Below, piece by piece: positions 16,858-25,071 of a DNA stretch of 64,000 bases; position 1 is the stretch's first letter; each line of letters starts with the position of its first letter. Both the position numbers and the translations under genes were made by a program. Below the pieces are notes generated by a model. It saw only the letters and a program-made list of their open reading frames with translations. It did not search any database and was not told the origin of the DNA. The stretch is from Streptomyces iconiensis (GTDB taxonomy: Bacteria; Actinomycetota; Actinomycetes; Streptomycetales; Streptomycetaceae), in the NCBI RefSeq assembly GCF_028657195.3, contig NZ_JANCPR020000017.1:1-64000 (forward strand), read 5' to 3'.

Positions 16858-18033
16858 TCATTGGGGGGCTCCCAGCGCGGCGAAGACCGCCTCGTGGGCG
16901 CGCCGCCGCTCCAGATCGCGGGCGAAGACCTCGCGGGTCACCGTCGCCAGGGAGGCGGCAGGACCTGCCAGGTCCAGGCGGCTCGCACGGGCGACCTCCC
17001 CGGCCCACTCGGCCGGAACCGCGGCCTGGCCGCGCAGCGCGCCGACGACGGCGCCGCTCATCGTGGCGATGGAGTCGCAGTCGCGCCCGTAGTTGACGGA
17101 GCCGAGAACGGTGTGGCGGAAGTCGCCGTCGCCGATGAGCAGCATGCCCAGGGCTATGGGCAACTCCTCGATGGCGTGCAGCCGGGAGGGGCGCCGGGCG
17201 CCGAGCGAGGGGTTGCGGTAGTCGGGTCCTACGGTGTCGAACGGGGCGACGGCCTCCCGCAGCGGGCGCAGCGCGGGTTCGAAGTCCGAGTAGCGGACCG
17301 CGGCCTCCGCCACCGCCTCGATGGCGGACTTCGTACCGTCCTTGGCGAGCCGCAGTGCCTCGTCCACCACGGTGGCGGGCGTGGCGCCGGGCCGGTAGGC
17401 GGCGGCGACGGCCGCGGCGAAGACACCGGCGGCCTCCCGCCCGTACGACGACTGATGGGCAGCCGCCACATCCAGGGCCTCGGCGTAGGCACCCTCGGGA
17501 TTGCCCGCGTTGACGGCGCCGACAGGCGCCATGTACATCGCCGCGCCGCAGTTGACGATGTTGCCGCTGCCCGCCTCGCGCGGGTCGACGTGGCCGTAGT
17601 GCAGCCGTGCGACGAGCCACTTCTCGGCGAGGAAGATCCGCTGCAACGGGAGCGCCTCGGCCTCCAGTTCGGGAATCCAGCGCGGGGTGCCCATCAGGTC
17701 GGGCACCAGGTGGTCGGCGACGGCGTACGCGTCGAGGTGGTCGCGCGTCTTCTCGTAGACGCGTACGAGGGCATGGGTCATGAGGGTGTCGTCGGTGACG
17801 TGCCCGTCGCCCTTGTGGTACGGCGCGATGGGCCGGGCCGTGCGCCACTCGTCCTTGTGGAACGGCTCGACGATGCCCTGGACGCGGCCCCCGTGCCGTT
17901 CGGCGATGGCCTCCGGCGTCCAGCCCTCGACGGGCCCGCCCAGCGCGTCGCCCACGGCGGCACCGACGAGGCAGCCCGCGGTGCGGTCCTCCAGGGAAAG
18001 GGCCTGCGGAACATCAGATGTGGAGGTGCTCAT
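16858..18033 (-). CDS. ADP-ribosylglycohydrolase family protein (canonical metal sites)
   Basis: A 391-aa ARH/DraG-family all-alpha hydrolase. These enzymes use two Mg2+ or Mn2+ ions to cleave the glycosidic bond between (ADP-)ribose and its acceptor. The canonical elements are intact: AAVGDALGGPVEG at 25-37, TDDT at 80-83, and NYGRDCDSIATMSGAVVGALRG near residue 330. ATG 18033 overlaps the stop of the next ARH gene (ATGA), so it is translationally coupled to it. Whether it acts on protein-bound ADP-ribose, free ADP-ribose or another ribosyl compound cannot be told. The sugar importer in the same operon favours a small-molecule substrate. Confidence 0.88.
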   Translation of the reverse strand: MSTSTSDVPQALSLEDRTAGCLVGAAVGDALGGPVEGWTPEAIAERHGGRVQGIVEPFHKDEWRTARPIAPYHKGDGHVTDDTLMTHALVRVYEKTRDHLDAYAVADHLVPDLMGTPRWIPELEAEALPLQRIFLAEKWLVARLHYGHVDPREAGSGNIVNCGAAMYMAPVGAVNAGNPEGAYAEALDVAAAHQSSYGREAAGVFAAAVAAAYRPGATPATVVDEALRLAKDGTKSAIEAVAEAAVRYSDFEPALRPLREAVAPFDTVGPDYRNPSLGARRPSRLHAIEELPIALGMLLIGDGDFRHTVLGSVNYGRDCDSIATMSGAVVGALRGQAAVPAEWAGEVARASRLDLAGPAASLATVTREVFARDLERRRAHEAVFAALGAPQ

Positions 18034-19313
18034 GAGGCGTGGGGTCCTTCCAGTGGAGTGATCAGGTGGTGTGCGGCCAACTGCTCGGCCGTCTCGACGA
18101 GGTCGGCCCCAGCGAACTGCGGCAGGGAGCAGCCGGACAGCCTCCGGCAGGCGTCACGCCAGGAAGCCGGGAGCGCGCGGGCACCGCCGAGCGCTCCGGT
18201 GAGGGCTCCGGCGAGCGCCGGTGCCGAGTCCGCGACGCGTGACATGCAGGCGGCTGCCGGAACGGCCTCGCTGAGCACGCCTGCCGAGGCGGTCGCCGTG
18301 GCGAGCGCGACGGGCACGGTCTCGGCGGCTGCGATGCCGTAGCTGTAGACGTGGTCGACGATCTCGTGCTCCAGCACGGGCACGAGCGCGAAGGCGTTGC
18401 CTGGCTGGCCAGGTCTGTCGGCGACCGCGGCACGCGCGAGGGCCACGGCGTGCAGCGCGTTGCGCCGGATCTCCGTACCCTCGGGCAACTGGTCCAGCGC
18501 CGCGGCCACGGCGTCCGCGACCTCGCCGCCTGCCAGCGCCGTGGCGACGGCAGCGGCCATGGCACGTGCGCCGTGCACCCCGTCGCCGTCCTGGGTGTAG
18601 CGCGCGTCGAACTCGGCGAGCCCGGCGGCGGCTTCGGGGTCGCCGGGGTGCACGACGGCCAGCACGGCGGCACGTACGCAGGCCGCGTCGTCGAAGTAGT
18701 GCGGGTTGTCGTGGCCCGTGGCCGGGGGCCGCAGCCCTGCCGCCAGGTTCCCGAGCCCCGCGCGTACGGAGATGCGGGCGCGCAGCGGTATCTGCGCCGA
18801 CTCGATCTCCTCGGCCCGTTCGGCAGCGGCGGCGACCTCGTCGGCCAGCGCGTTCCACGAGAGCGTGAGCGCCGCGCGTACCCGCTGGTCGGGCGTGAGG
18901 TCGCTGTGCCCTGCCCCGTCCGCCGAGAGCACGGCGCCGGCGGTGAAGGCGGCCCACTCCGCGTCGTCCGAGGGGCCCAGGCGCAGCGGTTCCGGCGGCT
19001 GGTTGAGCGCGATGGGTACGGGCAGCGTGGTCGTGGCGTTCTGCTCGGCGAACGTGTCGAGTTCGCGGGTCAGCCGCCGCGTCCAGTCGGGCAGCCGCGC
19101 CGCCCTGTGCCGCCCCGAGGGCCAGCCCGCCGCGTCGCCTGCCGCGAGGCCCAGCAGCAGGCCCTCGATCCGGCGCGGCCCGCCGCCCTGTGCGTCCTCC
19201 GCGTTCTCCGGACCGCCGGCCGCGCCCCCTTCGGGCCCGTCTTCGCCGGGTACGTCCTCGCCGGGCACGCCCTCTTCGGCGCCGGTTCCGGTCTCGGTCA
19301 GTGTGCAGCTCAT
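18030..19313 (-). CDS. ADP-ribosylglycohydrolase family protein, divergent
   Basis: A 427-aa ARH-family paralogue with altered active-site motifs. The N-terminus (10-45) is an acidic Gly/Glu/Pro-rich extension. The fold motifs are GLAAGDAAGWPSG at 55-67 (instead of GDALG), SDDAEW at 115-120 (instead of TDDT), and near the C-terminus SRVADSAPALAGALTGALGG, in which the first aspartate of the usual GxDxDS metal motif is missing. One metal site is therefore probably lost or changed, and the protein may have another substrate or be a non-catalytic partner of the two canonical paralogues beside it. ATG 19313 is in an ATGA overlap with the upstream gene. An ATG-less extension upstream in the same frame was rejected. 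Confidence 0.8.
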   Translation of the reverse strand: MSCTLTETGTGAEEGVPGEDVPGEDGPEGGAAGGPENAEDAQGGGPRRIEGLLLGLAAGDAAGWPSGRHRAARLPDWTRRLTRELDTFAEQNATTTLPVPIALNQPPEPLRLGPSDDAEWAAFTAGAVLSADGAGHSDLTPDQRVRAALTLSWNALADEVAAAAERAEEIESAQIPLRARISVRAGLGNLAAGLRPPATGHDNPHYFDDAACVRAAVLAVVHPGDPEAAAGLAEFDARYTQDGDGVHGARAMAAAVATALAGGEVADAVAAALDQLPEGTEIRRNALHAVALARAAVADRPGQPGNAFALVPVLEHEIVDHVYSYGIAAAETVPVALATATASAGVLSEAVPAAACMSRVADSAPALAGALTGALGGARALPASWRDACRRLSGCSLPQFAGADLVETAEQLAAHHLITPLEGPHAS

Positions 19314-20323
19314 GAGGCTTCCCGCGTGTCGTGCCGCAGCGTCAACTGGTCGGCGATCTCCCGCACATGCCGCCCCGCCATGGCGGGCAGACAGGTGCCG
19401 CGTACGGGCCGGATCGCCTCGGCCCATTCGGCGGGGATCGCGCTCTCGCCGCGCAGTGCCCCCGCCAGCGCCCCCGCGACAGCGGCCGTGGTGTCGGCGT
19501 CGCGGCCCATGTTCACGGCGGTGAGCACCGATTCCCTGAAGTCGCCGCTCCGTGCGGTGAAAGCGCCGAACGCGAGGCCAACGGCCTCCGGGGCCAGATC
19601 GGTCCAGGGGTAGCCGCCGATGACGACGGACGAGCGTACGGCCCGCTCGACGCTCAGCCGCGTGGCGTCCGGCCTGTGGCGCGCGCGGCGCGCGGCCGAG
19701 ACGGCGCGCTGGAGGGAGCGCGAGGTCCAGGAGTTCTCCGGGATGACGGAGAGAGCGGCCTGTACGACGGCGTCAGGGCTGTCGCCCACCATGGCGGCGG
19801 CGACGCCCGCGGCGACGGCGCGGCCTCCGTAGATGCCCTCGCCCTCGTGGCTGATCGTGCCGTCGATCGCGACGAGCCGCGCCGCCTCGGCCGGGCGCCC
19901 GGCGGCGAACACCCCGAACGGGGCCGCGCGCATGGCCAGTCCGTCGCTCCACGCGTGTCTGTGCTGCGCTGAGATGGGAGCTGCCAGGCCCCTGCGGAGG
20001 TTCTCCAGCGTGCCGCGCTCGCTGAATCCCGCACCCTTGAAGGAGCCCTCCTGGCCGATCTCGACATCGGCGATCCAGCGGTGCCATGCGCTCTCGACGG
20101 CCTCCACGGTGAGCGCCGAGCCGTGCTCGGCCAGCAGCAGGCCGGAGAAGATGGCGTACTCCGTGTCGTCCGTTCCGGCCGGGTCGTCGGAGACGAAGCC
20201 CTCGATGCGGCCCCATCGCTCACGGATCTGCGAGGGCTTCATGTTCTCTGCGGGTGCGCCGAGGGCGTCGCCGACGGCGAGCCCTGTCATCGCGCCTCTC
20301 GCGCGGTCGCGGGTGGTGCTCAT
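19310..20323 (-). CDS. ADP-ribosylglycohydrolase family protein
   Basis: A 337-aa compact ARH/DraG-family hydrolase. The conserved blocks are GLAVGDALGAPAEN at 14-26, TDDTE at 51-55, and NMGRDADTTAAVAGALAGALRG near residue 285, so both metal sites are intact. The TDDTE variant, with Glu where DraG has Met, separates it from the paralogue at 16858-18033. ATG 20323 was chosen because similarity starts at the next residues; no strong Shine-Dalgarno site lies at the normal distance. It is the first of the three coupled ARH genes and follows the binding-protein gene after a 153-nt gap that contains only a short GC-rich tandem repeat. Confidence 0.87.
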   Translation of the reverse strand: MSTTRDRARGAMTGLAVGDALGAPAENMKPSQIRERWGRIEGFVSDDPAGTDDTEYAIFSGLLLAEHGSALTVEAVESAWHRWIADVEIGQEGSFKGAGFSERGTLENLRRGLAAPISAQHRHAWSDGLAMRAAPFGVFAAGRPAEAARLVAIDGTISHEGEGIYGGRAVAAGVAAAMVGDSPDAVVQAALSVIPENSWTSRSLQRAVSAARRARHRPDATRLSVERAVRSSVVIGGYPWTDLAPEAVGLAFGAFTARSGDFRESVLTAVNMGRDADTTAAVAGALAGALRGESAIPAEWAEAIRPVRGTCLPAMAGRHVREIADQLTLRHDTREAS

Positions 20324-20378
20324 GTGGCGGATCGTGCTCTTCTCCTGTTGCGGTGGCGTGGTGGGCCGGGGCGGTGTG

Positions 20379-20423
20379 GGTCGAAGCGTGGCGGGGTCGG
20401 AGCGTGGCGGATCGAAGCGAGGC
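20379..20423. repeat. about 15-bp GC-rich tandem repeat, three units
   Basis: Three degenerate units related to TCGAAGCGTGGCGGG lie between the binding-protein gene and the first ARH gene. No operator or promoter was recognised around them. Confidence 0.5.
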
Positions 20424-20476
20424 GGTCGGTGTGCGGGACCCGGGCGCCGGGACACCGGGACCGCAGGGGGCAGGGG

Positions 20477-21784
20477 TCAGCGCTGGTAGCGGTTGAGGAT
20501 GAGGTTTCCGTCGTGGACCAGGGAGTCGGACAGTGCCGTGTGCGAGGTGTCGCCGTTGTAGTAGCGCTGGAAGGCCGGAGTGGCGATCTTGTCGGACCAC
20601 TCGGCGTAGCCGCGTACGCCGAGTGCGGGGGAGGGGCGGAGGGTCTTCGCCGTGGCGACGCCGGTGCGCCAGCCGTCCTTCTTCTTGTTGATCTCGGGAT
20701 CTTTCAGGGCTTTCTTCCCTGTCGGCAGGATCCAGTCACCTTTGGCGAGTTCGGCCATGTGCTCGGGCCTGGACATGTAGGCGATGAAGTCGGCAGCCGC
20801 CTGCTTGTGCTCGCTCTCCTGGGCGACGGAGAGGGTCTGCGGGACGACACCCTGCGCGTTCTGGCCCGGACCCTCGCCACGCGGCATCGGCAGCACGGTC
20901 CACTCGAAGCCGTCGGGTGCCTGCTGCTGCACCTGCTGGCGGAAGGAGAAGTTGAGCGGGACGGTGGCGTACTTCCCCGCGAAGAAGCCCGGGAGCGCGT
21001 CGGAGCCGCCCATGCCGAGGCCGCTTCTGGGGGCCGTACGGTCCTTGTTGACCTGGCGGTTGATGAGCCGGCTGACCGCCGAGTCCGCACGGTCGAAACG
21101 TACGGCGTTCTTCGTGCCGTCGTCGGTCCGCTTCTTGGTGAAGACCTTGCCGCCGGTCGACAGCGACAGGTTCACGGACTGCTTGACCGGCTCCTTCATC
21201 GTCCAGACGGTGCCGAAGCGCTTTCCCGGGCGCGTCAGTCGGCGGGAGACCTTCTCGAACTCGTCCCATGTCCACGGCTTCCCGGCGGTGGGTATGCGCG
21301 CGCCCGAGCGCTCCAGCAGCTTCTTGTTGGCGATGATCACCCGCGGCTCCTGGAGGAAGGGCACGCCGTAGACCTTGCCGCCGTTCATCGTCGTGCTGTC
21401 CCAGGAGGTACGGGGGATGTCCGAGCGCAGCTCGCCGGGGAGGAGCTTGCTCAGGTCGGCGAGGTAGCCGCCGTACGCGAAGTCGGTGAGGTCGCTGGCG
21501 TCGTCGTGGATGATGTCGGGCGCCTCGCCGCCCTCGAACGAGGTGAGCAGCTGATCGTGGACGTTGTCCCACGAGCCCTGCACATAGCGGACCTTGACCG
21601 CCTTGTGGGTCTTGTTCCAGCGCGCGACGAGCGCCTTGTTGGCGGCCACGGACTCCTTCTGCCAGGCGAGGCTGTAGTAGTCGAGGGTGACGGTTCCGCT
21701 GTCGTCGCCCTCGCCGCCGGCGCAGGACGTGAGGAGCGTGGTGGCCAGCAGCGTGGCGAGGGCCGCGGGGAGTACGCGCTTCAT
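20477..21784 (-). CDS. sugar ABC transporter substrate-binding lipoprotein
   Basis: A 435-aa family-1 extracellular solute-binding protein. The signal peptide ends in the lipobox LTSC, with Cys21 as the lipidated residue, so it is anchored outside the membrane after Lgt processing. The mature domain shows the usual carbohydrate-binding features: YYSLAWQKES, the APDIIHDDASD segment, GKVYGVPFLQEPRVIIANKKLLE, and a WTWDEFEKVSRRL helix. The ATG overlaps the permease stop by one nucleotide. The ligand is unknown; the ARH-ribokinase genes downstream point to a ribose-containing compound. Confidence 0.92.
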   Translation of the reverse strand: MKRVLPAALATLLATTLLTSCAGGEGDDSGTVTLDYYSLAWQKESVAANKALVARWNKTHKAVKVRYVQGSWDNVHDQLLTSFEGGEAPDIIHDDASDLTDFAYGGYLADLSKLLPGELRSDIPRTSWDSTTMNGGKVYGVPFLQEPRVIIANKKLLERSGARIPTAGKPWTWDEFEKVSRRLTRPGKRFGTVWTMKEPVKQSVNLSLSTGGKVFTKKRTDDGTKNAVRFDRADSAVSRLINRQVNKDRTAPRSGLGMGGSDALPGFFAGKYATVPLNFSFRQQVQQQAPDGFEWTVLPMPRGEGPGQNAQGVVPQTLSVAQESEHKQAAADFIAYMSRPEHMAELAKGDWILPTGKKALKDPEINKKKDGWRTGVATAKTLRPSPALGVRGYAEWSDKIATPAFQRYYNGDTSHTALSDSLVHDGNLILNRYQR

Positions 21785-22641
21785 CAGCCCTTCACCGCCC
21801 CCGCCAGCATGCCGCCCGCCAGCCGCCGCTGGAGCAGCGCGAAGAAGAGCAGGCTGGGAATGGTCGCGAGCACCGAGGCTGCGGCCAGCGGACCCAGGTC
21901 CGCGACCCCCTCGGCCCCGAGGAAGCGGGTGAGGATGACCGACATCGTCTGATTCTCCGGAGACTTGAGCAGCACCAGCGCGAAGAAGAACTCGTTCCAT
22001 GCGGTGACGAAGGAGAACATCAGCGTGGCCACGAGCCCGGGTGTGAGCAGCGGGAGGACCACGCTGCGCAGGGTGCGGAACCGGCTCGCGCCGTCCATCG
22101 CCGCCGCCTCCTCCAGGGAGACCGGCACCGCCTTGACGTAGCCCTGGAGCATCCAGAGCGAGAACGGAAGGTTCCACACGACGTACACGATGATCAGCCC
22201 CGAGAGGGAGTTGATCAGGTGAACGTTCTTGAGCAGCAGGAACAGCGGGATGATGACCAGCACGAACGGGAACATCTGGCTGACCAGCACCCAGCCCGTC
22301 GCCGCGCTGCTCACCTTGGAGCGGTAGCGCACCAGGATGTAGGCGGCGGGCACGGCGATCGCCACGGAGATGAGCGTGGCGCTGCCCGCGACGATCAGGC
22401 TGTTGAGCGCCGACCGGGCGAGAGGCTGCGCCTCGAACGCCTCCCTGAAGTTGTCGAGGGAGGGGTGCTGCGGAATCCAGGTGGGGTCGATCCTGCCCAG
22501 CTCCTGCGGCGACTTGAACGACGTCGAGATCAGCCACAGCAGCGGAAAGGCGAGGAAGACCAGGTAGCAGAGCAGCGCGAGGTACTGCGCAGCGCGCCCG
22601 GTGCCCCGGGCCAGGTGGATACGCGGAGGGAGCGCGCTCAT
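21784..22641 (-). CDS. sugar ABC transporter permease, MalG type
   Basis: A 285-aa inner-membrane permease with six predicted helices, of the MalG/CUT1 class. The EAA loop that contacts the ATPase reads EEAAAMDGASRFRTLRSVVLP. The ATG start (22641) overlaps the stop of the MalF-type gene. No ATPase gene is in the operon, which is usual for streptomycete CUT1 importers that share one ATPase (MsiK) encoded elsewhere. Confidence 0.92.
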   Translation of the reverse strand: MSALPPRIHLARGTGRAAQYLALLCYLVFLAFPLLWLISTSFKSPQELGRIDPTWIPQHPSLDNFREAFEAQPLARSALNSLIVAGSATLISVAIAVPAAYILVRYRSKVSSAATGWVLVSQMFPFVLVIIPLFLLLKNVHLINSLSGLIIVYVVWNLPFSLWMLQGYVKAVPVSLEEAAAMDGASRFRTLRSVVLPLLTPGLVATLMFSFVTAWNEFFFALVLLKSPENQTMSVILTRFLGAEGVADLGPLAAASVLATIPSLLFFALLQRRLAGGMLAGAVKG

Positions 22642-23597
22642 GAGGGGTCCTCCTTCAGGTGCTTGCGCAGGAAAACGGTCAGGAAGACCGCGATGACGGC
22701 GATCATCACGACGCCCATCGCGGCGGCGTAGCCGAACTGCCCGTACTTGAACGCCTCTTCGTAGGCGAAGAGCATCGGCAGCCTGGTCTGTCCTCCCGGT
22801 CCGCCCTGGGTGAGCACGTAGACCAGCCCGAAGGAGTTGAAGTTCCAGATGAAGTTGAGCGCGGTGATCGCGATCGCCACCGGCTTGACCGCGGGCCAGG
22901 TCACCGAGACGAACCGGCGCCAGATGCCCGCACCGTCCAGCTGCGCGGCCTCGGTCAGCTCCCTGGGCACGTTCTGGAGACCGGCCAGCAGCACCACGGT
23001 GGTCTGCGGCATGCCGGCCCAGACGCCGACGAGGATGACGGCGGGCAGCGCGAGGGAGAGATTGGTCAGCCAGTCGATGTTCCCGCCCTCGCTCAGGATG
23101 CCGACCTGCCGCAGCGTCTTGTTGAGGATGCCCGCGTCCTGGTGGTAGACGAGCCGCCACATGATGCCGACGACGACCTCGGGCATGGCCCAGGGAACGA
23201 GCGCCAGGGTGCGGGCCAGCCAGCGGAAGCGCAGGTTCTGGTTGAGCAGCAGCGCCAGCCCGAGCGCCAGCAGCAGCTGGAAGCCGGTGACGCACACGGC
23301 CCACACCAGGCCGATACGGAAGGACTCCCAGAACAGCGAATCGAGCCGCAGATCGGCGAAGTTGTCGAAACCGACGAACTGCGTGGCGACCGTACGCCCC
23401 GCCTGCGAGTCGGTGAACGCCAGCGAGATGGCGTAGAGCAGCGGACCGGCGCTCAGAATGAGAATCGGGATCAGCGCGGGCAGCAGCAGGAACCAGGCGC
23501 CCCTGTCGAGGCCGAGATACCTCTTACGCGCCGCCGGTGTCCTGGGCGGCGCCGTCCCCCGGAACGGAACGCGCTCACGCGCGGAGCGCCCCTTCAC
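22638..23597 (-). CDS. sugar ABC transporter permease, MalF type
   Basis: A 319-aa permease of the MalF/CUT1 class, with a basic N-terminus, six helices and the EAA loop TEAAQLDGAGIWRRFVSVTWP. The GTG start lies in a GTGA overlap with the lacI stop, so regulator and importer are cotranslated. It forms the heterodimeric channel with the MalG-type partner downstream. Confidence 0.92.
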   Translation of the reverse strand: MKGRSARERVPFRGTAPPRTPAARKRYLGLDRGAWFLLLPALIPILILSAGPLLYAISLAFTDSQAGRTVATQFVGFDNFADLRLDSLFWESFRIGLVWAVCVTGFQLLLALGLALLLNQNLRFRWLARTLALVPWAMPEVVVGIMWRLVYHQDAGILNKTLRQVGILSEGGNIDWLTNLSLALPAVILVGVWAGMPQTTVVLLAGLQNVPRELTEAAQLDGAGIWRRFVSVTWPAVKPVAIAITALNFIWNFNSFGLVYVLTQGGPGGQTRLPMLFAYEEAFKYGQFGYAAAMGVVMIAVIAVFLTVFLRKHLKEDPS

Positions 23598-24760
23598 CGG
23601 CCCTCGCCTCTGACGCCGACCTGCCCGGAAGCGGGAGCGGAAGCGTGGCCGGACGCGGGCGCGGACGCGGATGCAGAAGCGGAGGCGCCTGTGGGCGCGG
23701 ACGCGTGAGCGGGCACCGAAGCGGAGGCGGAAGCGTGGTCGTAGGCGGCGTCGGTCGAGCCGCGTACGACGAGCCGGGGTGCCGCGGTGGTGCGGCGGGC
23801 CGGCTGCTCGTCGGGCACGGCGCCGGCGAGGCGCTCCAGCAGCATGCGGGCCGCTGTCCTGCCGCGTTCTTCGGAGCCGAGGTCGACGCTGGTCAGCGGG
23901 GGCCAGCCGGCGCGGGCGAGATCGCTGTCGTCCATGCCGGTGATGGCGAGGTCTTCGGGGATGCGCAGGCCGCGCTCGTGCGCGGCCTGGCTTGCGCCGA
24001 GGGCGAGTTGGTCGTTCGCGCCGAGTACGGCATCGGGCGCGGCCCCTGAGTCCAGCAGGTCGAGCATCGCCTCGCGGCCTGCCGCGAGCCCGAAGGACGT
24101 GGCGCGCTCCAGCGCGGGGTCGGGTGCGAGGCCGTGCTCGGCCAGCGCGGTGAGGTAGCCCTGCCTGCGGTTGGTGCCGGGCACGGTGTCGACGGGACCG
24201 TTGATGAACGCGATACGGCGCCGCCCCGTCGCCGCAAGGTGTTCCACCGCGAGCGCGGCGCCGGATATGGAGTCGGCCTGTACGGCGTCGACCGGCACGT
24301 CACCGGGGAGCGAGCCGATGACGACCACGGGCCCGGCCGCGTTCTTCAGCACCTCGACGTGCTCGGGCGTGATCCGGATCGGGCAGAGGATGAGCCCGTC
24401 GCTCGTACGGTCGCCGAGGCTGCGTACGACGGCGAGTTCGTCCTCGATGACCGCGTCGGTGGAGTGCAGCAGCAGCCGGTATCCGGCGGTCCTGGTGACG
24501 GCCTGGATCTCGCGGACCATGGCGACGTAGACGGGGTTGCCGATGTCCTGCATGGCGAACGTGAGCTGTTTGGTCCTGCCCCCCTTGAGGGACTGGGCCA
24601 CGGCATTGGGCACATAGCCGAGTTCGGTGGCGGCCCGCTCCACCTTCCGCACGGTGTCGGGGCGTGCCCCCACGCCGTTGAGGACCCGGGACACCGAGGC
24701 GATCGAGACGCCGGCGCGCTCGGCGATCGACACGATGGTGGGTGGTCCGCCGTCAGACAT
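23594..24760 (-). CDS. LacI-family transcriptional regulator of the ARH/sugar-import operon
   Basis: A 388-aa LacI/GalR-family repressor. The N-terminal HTH (about 8-33) reads TIVSIAERAGVSIASVSRVLNG and is followed by the hinge and a periplasmic-binding-protein-like effector domain. After about residue 330 there is a 55-residue low-complexity Ala/Ser/Pro tail that is not part of the family. ATG 24760 has AGGGG 9 nt upstream; GTG 24763 is possible. It heads the operon and should bind the two operators just upstream (24788-24826), repressing its own transcript until an inducer, probably a sugar, is present. Confidence 0.92.
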   Translation of the reverse strand: MSDGGPPTIVSIAERAGVSIASVSRVLNGVGARPDTVRKVERAATELGYVPNAVAQSLKGGRTKQLTFAMQDIGNPVYVAMVREIQAVTRTAGYRLLLHSTDAVIEDELAVVRSLGDRTSDGLILCPIRITPEHVEVLKNAAGPVVVIGSLPGDVPVDAVQADSISGAALAVEHLAATGRRRIAFINGPVDTVPGTNRRQGYLTALAEHGLAPDPALERATSFGLAAGREAMLDLLDSGAAPDAVLGANDQLALGASQAAHERGLRIPEDLAITGMDDSDLARAGWPPLTSVDLGSEERGRTAARMLLERLAGAVPDEQPARRTTAAPRLVVRGSTDAAYDHASASASVPAHASAPTGASASASASAPASGHASAPASGQVGVRGEGR

Positions 24761-24787
24761 CACGTATCGCCCCTTTGCGATGACCAG

Positions 24788-24811
24788 GCTGCTGTAAACC
24801 TTTACAGCAGC
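24788..24811. promoter_or_regulatory. LacI-type operator 1 (perfect inverted repeat)
   Basis: GCTGCTGTAAA (24788-24798) and TTTACAGCAGC (24801-24811) are perfect 11-bp arms around CC. The site lies 28 nt upstream of the lacI ATG, where it would block its promoter. Confidence 0.85.
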
Positions 24812-24826
24812 TGAAAACGTTTACAG
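24811..24826. promoter_or_regulatory. LacI-type operator 2
   Basis: CTGAAAACGTTTACAG is a near-palindrome (one pair mismatched) with the AAACGTTT core typical of LacI/GalR operators. Its centre is 19 bp from that of operator 1, so two dimers would sit on nearly the same face of the helix. Confidence 0.82.
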
Positions 24827-25071
24827 ATATTGCTGGGGCCCCGGCCCTCTGTCAAGGGGTTGTTCGCCATGAACGTGCGGGAGCGCGGAGCCGGGCGACA
24901 CGTGAAGAGCGCGCGGGCACGGCGTGAAAGAGCCGGGAAAGGACCGTGAGAGAGACGGGAAAGGAGTGGCGGAAGAGAACGGCCACAAACTGATCCCCAA
25001 TCGCCCTATGGTGTACGGGGATTGACCGGACACGCATGCCAAGTGCCGCCTTTCACAGGGGAGTAGCGATC

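Noticed and set aside
14037..17096. A ~1000-codon plus-strand open frame opposite the CoA-transferase and ARH-ribokinase genes
   Set aside because: Composition is Arg/Gly-rich without motifs, and it runs across two well-supported minus-strand genes and the repeat region.
24993..25022. ATCCCC...GGGGAT inverted repeat upstream of the first P450
   Set aside because: Six-base arms 18 nt apart are expected by chance in this base composition, and no promoter could be aligned with it.
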